64,000 nucleotides of DNA from Carnegiea gigantea (lineage: Eukaryota; Streptophyta; Magnoliopsida; Caryophyllales; Cactaceae), in contig JAKOGI010000001.1 in the NCBI GenBank assembly GCA_029747015.1, forward strand, positions 3,341,001 to 3,405,000. Direction: 5' to 3'. Positions 58,713 through 64,000 of this stretch are shown piece after piece. Both the position numbers and the translations under genes were made by a program. The stretch's first letter is position 1, and every line of letters begins with the position of its first letter. Below the pieces are notes generated by a model. The model was given only the letters and a program-made list of their open reading frames with translations, ran no database searches and had not been told where the DNA came from.

Positions 58713-58717
58713 GGATG

Positions 58718-59399
58718 GCCGGTGTTGGGTCGTCTGGTGGATAGCCTACTTTGTTGAAAATTTTGGGTTTGGGCAGTTTGATTTAGATCATTGATAATCC
58801 TAGGCCGACTTTGAGCGGAGTGGGCCGCGTTTAGTTTGATCGGGCTTGATGCAGTGCCACCGCCAGTTCTACCACCAATTAGAATAGCTTTTTGGGTACA
58901 TCATGTTGGGCTTCCGTCGCACCCTTTTGGACTGACATGTCTCCGGATGCGCATGTGTGTAAATCCATGAAAAAACATGTGCCTTAAGCAGCAGCGAGTA
59001 ACAACTATATTTATATTAGATAGATGCACAAAGTAATGACTCCATGATTATATAATCATATCAGAGATTGATATAGTGTAAAAGATTAAAAATACAAACT
59101 AACCAAATGTAAATGGTGATGAATGATTGTTCCTTGAGTAAATGATGGATCAAATGATGGGTTGGATAAGTTATATATAATCTATATATTACCTAATTAG
59201 TAAGATCATTTATACATACGTTATCAATAATTTACAAACTTATTACAAACACATCCCGCAAAAAAGCGTGACCTATCTAGATGATCAAGCTCAATAAATA
59301 AGTCACCTCGCTGATGTGATTTCCTTTCTAAATGAGTCTAACTACTTTGTTGAACCCTCATACACGACCCTTAATCAAATCAATCTTATTCCTAGGTCC

Positions 59400-59464
<65 letters not shown>

Positions 59465-60018
59465 CATTGATGCTTGCTCATTGTGGTCACTGGCTAGATC
59501 CCCGCCTCCCCCAGATCTCTATGTTATAATGGATGATATTTGTGGAGCACTTTGGTCTCGTATTTTTAGAAGATTGAAATATCGAATTAGTCATTTAGCA
59601 GACTCAAAATTATATGTTGGTATAAATAGACCAGCCTCATAAATATTTCAATTCTAAAATATACTTTAATTGAACTCAGTCAAATTGAATTCTACTAAAT
59701 CATATTATAATTGAATTTTAATTGATTTGAGTTAAGAATTCATGTAACCTTTTTTTTCCCCCCTAACCAAGAAAACAAAGCCTTGGTATCTGCTCGTCCC
59801 AAGTTGAGCCCTTTACTTCGACTCATGAATCAATTCTATTCACAGTTCAGGAGGTGACAACCTTTTGCAAAAAAGCTCGCGTATGGGACAAACACAAACC
59901 CAACGACTAGTCTTCCCTTTAGGCAGTCGGCCTCCAACACAACAGAAAGCAGCGGAAGAACCCTTCTTGTGTCCTTTCTCTTTCTCTGCCCCCTCTGGGT
60001 TGTGGCACTACCAGCACC
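58718..60018. other. Intergenic, includes the ASCC2 promoter side and a (TA)n array
   Basis: A TA microsatellite lies at 59404-59463. The frames at 59316-59642 simply run through it. The last 250 bp before 60019 are probably the promoter and 5' UTR of the next gene. Nothing else is recognised. Confidence 0.55.
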
Positions 60019-63000
60019 ATGTCGAACCGATCAGCACATCAAAGCAGCAGCAGGGGTTATAGGGGCAAAACCCAGATGAAATTTGTTCCAAAGACCCAAA
60101 ATTCAGCACCTTCAAATCACAATCCCACTCTTTCGTCCTCTCTCCGCCAATCCCTTTCTGGGTCCACCGAGAATCGGCCCTCAGCTGGCCGTGGTGGTGG
60201 TGCTTCGTCTCAGAAGGGCAGGGTTCGATTGGGGGAAAATGGCGAGTTGGTTTCAAGCAGAAGTCAAGGAGGAGGAGGAGGAGGAGGAGATGGTGGTGGT
60301 AGGTTCGTAAATTACCTGCCTCAGGACGAAGCTGTGGCTGTTGGTTTGGGCACCGAGGAAGGAGGGTTGGATCCCATTGAGTCACAGAGAGTGGTCGATC
60401 TTCTCAACAGAGAGTTGGCTAGATTGCTCAAGTTGAAGCCCAGAGATTTTTGGCGAGAAGGTTTTCTCTCTATTTTTTGTTCTTCCATTTGATTTTGGCT
60501 ACTTTTTGGGTTGAACATTTTTGCTGAAGATGATGGTCATAATGTGATTATCTTCAAGTACATTGAACCTGGAGTGCTATTTATATGTTATGGAGGACAG
60601 AATCTCTTACGTTGGACTTATTTGATCATGATGATGTAACTTGCTAAGTAGGATGCTTTCAATTTGAGTATGACTGTTAGTTGAATGGAACTGATACATT
60701 CTTCTGCAACAAACTGCCAATTGATGCTTTTATTTCTTTGATGTGACTATGTTTTTCATTCACACTGTTTTTGCTGCTTTCCATTCTTCAGTGGCTGCAG
60801 ATACATCCCTACATGAATTTCTTGACAGCTTCTTGCAGTTCAGGACTAGATGGTATGATTTCCCTTATCATGGAGCCAAGGGAATTGTTGCGGGTGTTAT
60901 CGTTGGTGACTTAGAGCTGAGCCACCGTGTCTTTATGGTTTTGTATCGGATGTAAGCCATTAGCTCTAAACTCCATTGAGTAGTGTTTGTTCTGTTATGT
61001 TCTTTTACGTGATCCTTAGTATCTGTAACTCATCATCACTGTTTGGCATAGTTATTGCCTTTGGCATAATATGTGGGTTGTTTCTGCTGCAGATCGTCTA
61101 ATAGGGATCCGGGTGCCCCTGCTTCAGATAGTCTTAGTCAAAAAGATCACGGAGGTGGGTTGTCTTAGGTATTGATGTTTATACTTGACGTTCGATGCAT
61201 ATGGAGCAGGGCAACAAAGATTTAGTTGGTAGGTAATGTAGGATGAGGCCTCTTACTTCAGATCATTTCTTGACCTTAACAAAATACTAAAAATACTGAA
61301 GAGAAGCTGACATTCATAATTCTTGTTAGCTGATGAGTCTGCATGAGCTCATTGTGTCCACAAATGGGATAGGCATATCTATGGTCATGTGTTTTTGTCA
61401 GTGGTAATTTTGCCATGCTGTACGTTAAACATTTCTAGCACGATGTAATGTTGGGTCGACAAAGCAAGAAATTTTAGGTTCATCTGACTAATAAAGGTTT
61501 TTTTTTTTTTTTTTTTTTGGTGGGTGGATAGTTTGAGTAGTTATTTTTTTTTTTTTAATTTTCGAAGGCCTAGCATTTATAATAGCAATACCTAGGAGCT
61601 TTAGATAAGGAAATCATTACGGACGTATTAGGTTACCGTTTTTTTATGTCCAGGAGTAAGCACAGCCTATAAAAATATGGCATTTGGCTGAATTTTCAGA
61701 ATAGTGGTAGTTGGGGTGATACTTGAATTCAAATAGTTGACAAGTTCAGCTACTATCAGAGGCGAAGCCTTTGAGCCTAGGGCCGCTCTCTTCAAATGCC
61801 ACTGCCGGCCTTTTCACGTTTCACGTTTCACCTGTCATCCTGAGTCCTCTTTCTGCTTCTCCATTCAGACCATCAAATTTGATTTCCATAACTCTCTTAA
61901 GTCATTCAATAATTCATCAAATTCTCTGGAACCCCTCGACTTTTCATCAGTTCTATACTAACCCAAATTCAAGGTTTAATCAAATGCTGACTTGATTTAT
62001 TATTTGTTTTTCACTTGGTGAGAGAATATCTCTTATCATTTGTTCATTTCCTAATTAATCCATTTCTGGTGATTGTTTGAACTCTGGGGTCTTCCACCTT
62101 GCAATTCCGTTTCAGCCTGAGTAGCGCTTCCTATATGATTGTAGAATGTCGAACTGATGCTAGTTTAAATTTGTTAGATATATCAACTTTGGGAAGAAAA
62201 ATTAATTTATACCCTATTTGGGCATATTGATAACAAATTATTGTTGATATTTCTGTTACTGGGTGACCTGAACATATAACTATATGGTCTATAGAGGACA
62301 ATTAATTCTGAAAGTTTGATCTCCTAGCGAACACTAAAATTCAGGTATTTTCTTCCTCAGATTTTTGGAAAACTTTGGGACAATTGAATTCCATATGTCT
62401 CACTCATCAAAAAAGGGAATTCCATATATCTCATGATTGTCCTGCATCTTAGACATGGCAGGAAAATCATGTTTTGCTTCTGTCTGTAAAATGAGTGCAT
62501 AAATTGGAAGCCCAACATTTGGATGCCTTCCTGGGTCATGGATGCGATGTTTTATGTTAATATCATTCTTCTGGTTCCTGTTACTGTCGTCTGCTTATCA
62601 CACTGCTGCTCTTTGGTTTGTATTGTAGCTCTTTTGCAGGAAAAGAAATTGCTTGACTTGCCCAAGCTGCTGGATATATGCGCTGTATTTGGCCATGAAA
62701 ATGAGGATTTGACTAGATCACTGGTGAGATTTTATTGATTCCCTGTATTACTTTCTTCAACAGGAGCATTGTTTTGCATACTAATACTTTTACTCAGGGT
62801 CTTGTGAGTTTATTCCATCAGGGCATTGATTTGGTCATGCGCTATCTTTTTGGGTACCCTTCATAAACGCATGAGATTCATCCCTCCTTTCATTGTCCCA
62901 AGGCCCTTAATTGTTTTGGGGGAGGGGGTTGTTGGTTGCAGGGAATCTCAGGGATCATTTTCATGGAAGGAAGTGGCGTCGGAAGTGGACTGCCAACTTT

Positions 63001-64000
63001 TGTTTGCTTTACTGACAGTGCGAACTCAACAGGACCTTAAAATTCATAAGTGGCGCTATGTTCAACATGGAGAAACAAAATTCTAGCAGTTTCTAGATTG
63101 ATATCATTCATGGGAAACCATATTTCTCTCCTATGAACTTGGCATATTGGTCTAGCTTTTCTATTGACTTACCCTAGAAGATAATTTGTGAGAGAGCTGG
63201 CTTCCTTGCTAGCAAGCATTGTCATTGTGGCTGTTTCTTCCTCCCCCCACTCCCACCCCGGTTACATCATTCTTATTTTTTGCCTCTTGGTTTTGGGGGA
63301 CGGGGACGGGAAGAAGGTTGCTTGATGCTATAGGAAGGGTGCTTTTGATATCAAGAAATTTTGTATATGGAAGTTGAAGGGCTATCACGAAGGAAAGAAG
63401 AAAAGCAATGGACTTTGTTTCCCTCTTTTTTGGTTGGGGGCTGGGGGTTTGACTTATACTTGTTTAGGTGAAGTGAAATTCTTATGCAGTGATTGTTGAG
63501 ATTCTTTCACCATGTATGCTGAGCCACAAATGGATTTGCAACTGATGCACTCCTTTACTCTCTAGGTGTAAAATGTCCACACACTAGTATATCACTCATA
63601 ATTGTTTTCTCCTTGTCAGGTTCTAAATGCTATAAATGCGCAGCCTGGTATCCACCATAGTTGTACTGCCATGATGTCTCACTTCTTAGGTATTGTTCAG
63701 ACCGTGTATGAACGATGCAGCTCATCTTTGGAGGTATGGATATGAGGTCCCTTCCTTGGTTCTATTTTTTATTATTCGGGAGTGCCTTTTGGCTAAGAAC
63801 GTGATGATCATCAGACTAGTTTAGAAGTGCCTTTGACTGTGCGGATGGAGGTTTATATGATGATTCCGTGAGAAGATAGCCTGTCGTGTGATTTGGTTCT
63901 TTTTTTTTCTTGTTCAATAACATCACTTGTTCATGTCTAGGTACTGTTCTACCAAGCCACGTGGATCAATGTGGTTATCGAGCTACAGGCTTTATCTAAA
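60019..64000 (+). CDS. ASCC2: ASCC2-like protein (activating signal cointegrator 1 complex subunit 2), 5' part
   Basis: Partial gene cut by the window edge. In-phase exons: 60019-60460, 60792-60951, 61093-61154, 62629-62723, 63620-63733 and 63941 to beyond 64000. The 147-residue first exon is Ser/Gly/Gln-rich and low in complexity, with a run of eight Gly. Conserved ASCC2 blocks follow: RVVDLLNRELARLLKLKPRD, FWREVAADTSLHEFLDSFLQ and FRTRWYDFPYHGAKGIVAGV. After them come LSHRVFMVLYRISSNRDP, LLDLPKLLDICAVFGHENED and VLNAINAQPGIHHSC. Animal ASCC2 works with the ASCC3 helicase in splitting collided ribosomes and in alkylation repair, binding K63-linked ubiquitin by a CUE domain, which would lie beyond this window. 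The plant counterpart is annotated as a CUE protein and is little studied. The final exon stays open to the edge but its residues match the family poorly, so that border is uncertain. Confidence 0.87.

Noticed and set aside
58730..58980. GC-richer stretch right of the Copia element that might be coding
   Set aside because: All frames are interrupted, and no family resemblance was found.
59316..59642. Frames through the (TA)n array, also 4865-5101 and 47305-47658
   Set aside because: Tyr-Ile repeats are translation of microsatellites, and flanks have no domain.

Overview
This is plant nuclear DNA, almost certainly from a eudicot. It is AT-rich, its genes have short GT-AG introns, and it carries a cytosolic tRNA-Leu and many plant transposon families (CACTA, Copia, L1, tRNA-derived SINEs, Harbinger-like and hAT-like MITEs). 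I cannot name the species.

Five kinds of host protein gene are supported. (1) An intronless ZAT10/STZ-type C2H2 zinc-finger repressor lies on the minus strand at 9720-10523. (2) A six-exon adenine phosphoribosyltransferase (APT1 type) spans 15927-19757, with an in-frame upstream ATG that could add a plastid transit peptide. (3) A small three-exon gene for a 75-residue protein of unknown role spans 23029-25703. (4) Two RSL-type (root-hair) bHLH genes lie in the same orientation at 26985-28380 and 50681-52104, with identical lengths for exons 2-5. (5) The 5' part of an ASCC2-like gene (ASC-1/ribosome-quality-trigger complex subunit) runs from 60019 off the right edge. From memory, ZAT10, RSL4 and an ASCC2-like CUE protein are neighbours on Arabidopsis chromosome 1 with APT1 close by, so this looks like an old syntenic block expanded here by a bHLH duplication and transposons.

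Layout: 1-9.7 kb is gene-poor (nested MITEs, one tRNA-Leu(UAA) gene, an LTR-element remnant). 9.7-10.5 kb is the zinc-finger gene. 10.5-15.7 kb is non-coding with a MITE and an old local duplication. 15.7-19.8 kb is APT, with a SINE in intron 2 bounded by a perfect 20-bp target duplication. 23.0-25.7 kb is the small gene. 26.6-28.7 kb is bHLH copy 1. 29-32.5 kb holds a run of Harbinger-like MITEs plus a hAT-like MITE. 33.8-42.1 kb is one CACTA element with decayed TnpD-like and better preserved TnpA-like genes on the minus strand. 42.1-50.5 kb holds LTR-element, LINE, SINE and MITE debris. 50.6-52.1 kb is bHLH copy 2. 53.3-58.7 kb is a composite Copia retrotransposon. 60.0-64.0 kb is the ASCC2-like gene.

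The most unusual structure is the composite Copia: LTR-A, primer-binding site, gag-pol, polypurine tract, a different LTR-B, a second primer-binding site, a short leader, then LTR-A again, all inside one 5-bp target duplication (GGATG). This is what integration of a one-LTR circle, or template switching, at the shared primer-binding site would produce. I see no undescribed defence-like or enzymatic system. The other points of interest are the bHLH copy whose invariant DNA-contacting Glu is Met, the small gene, the CACTA promoter architecture, and the APT N-terminal extension.
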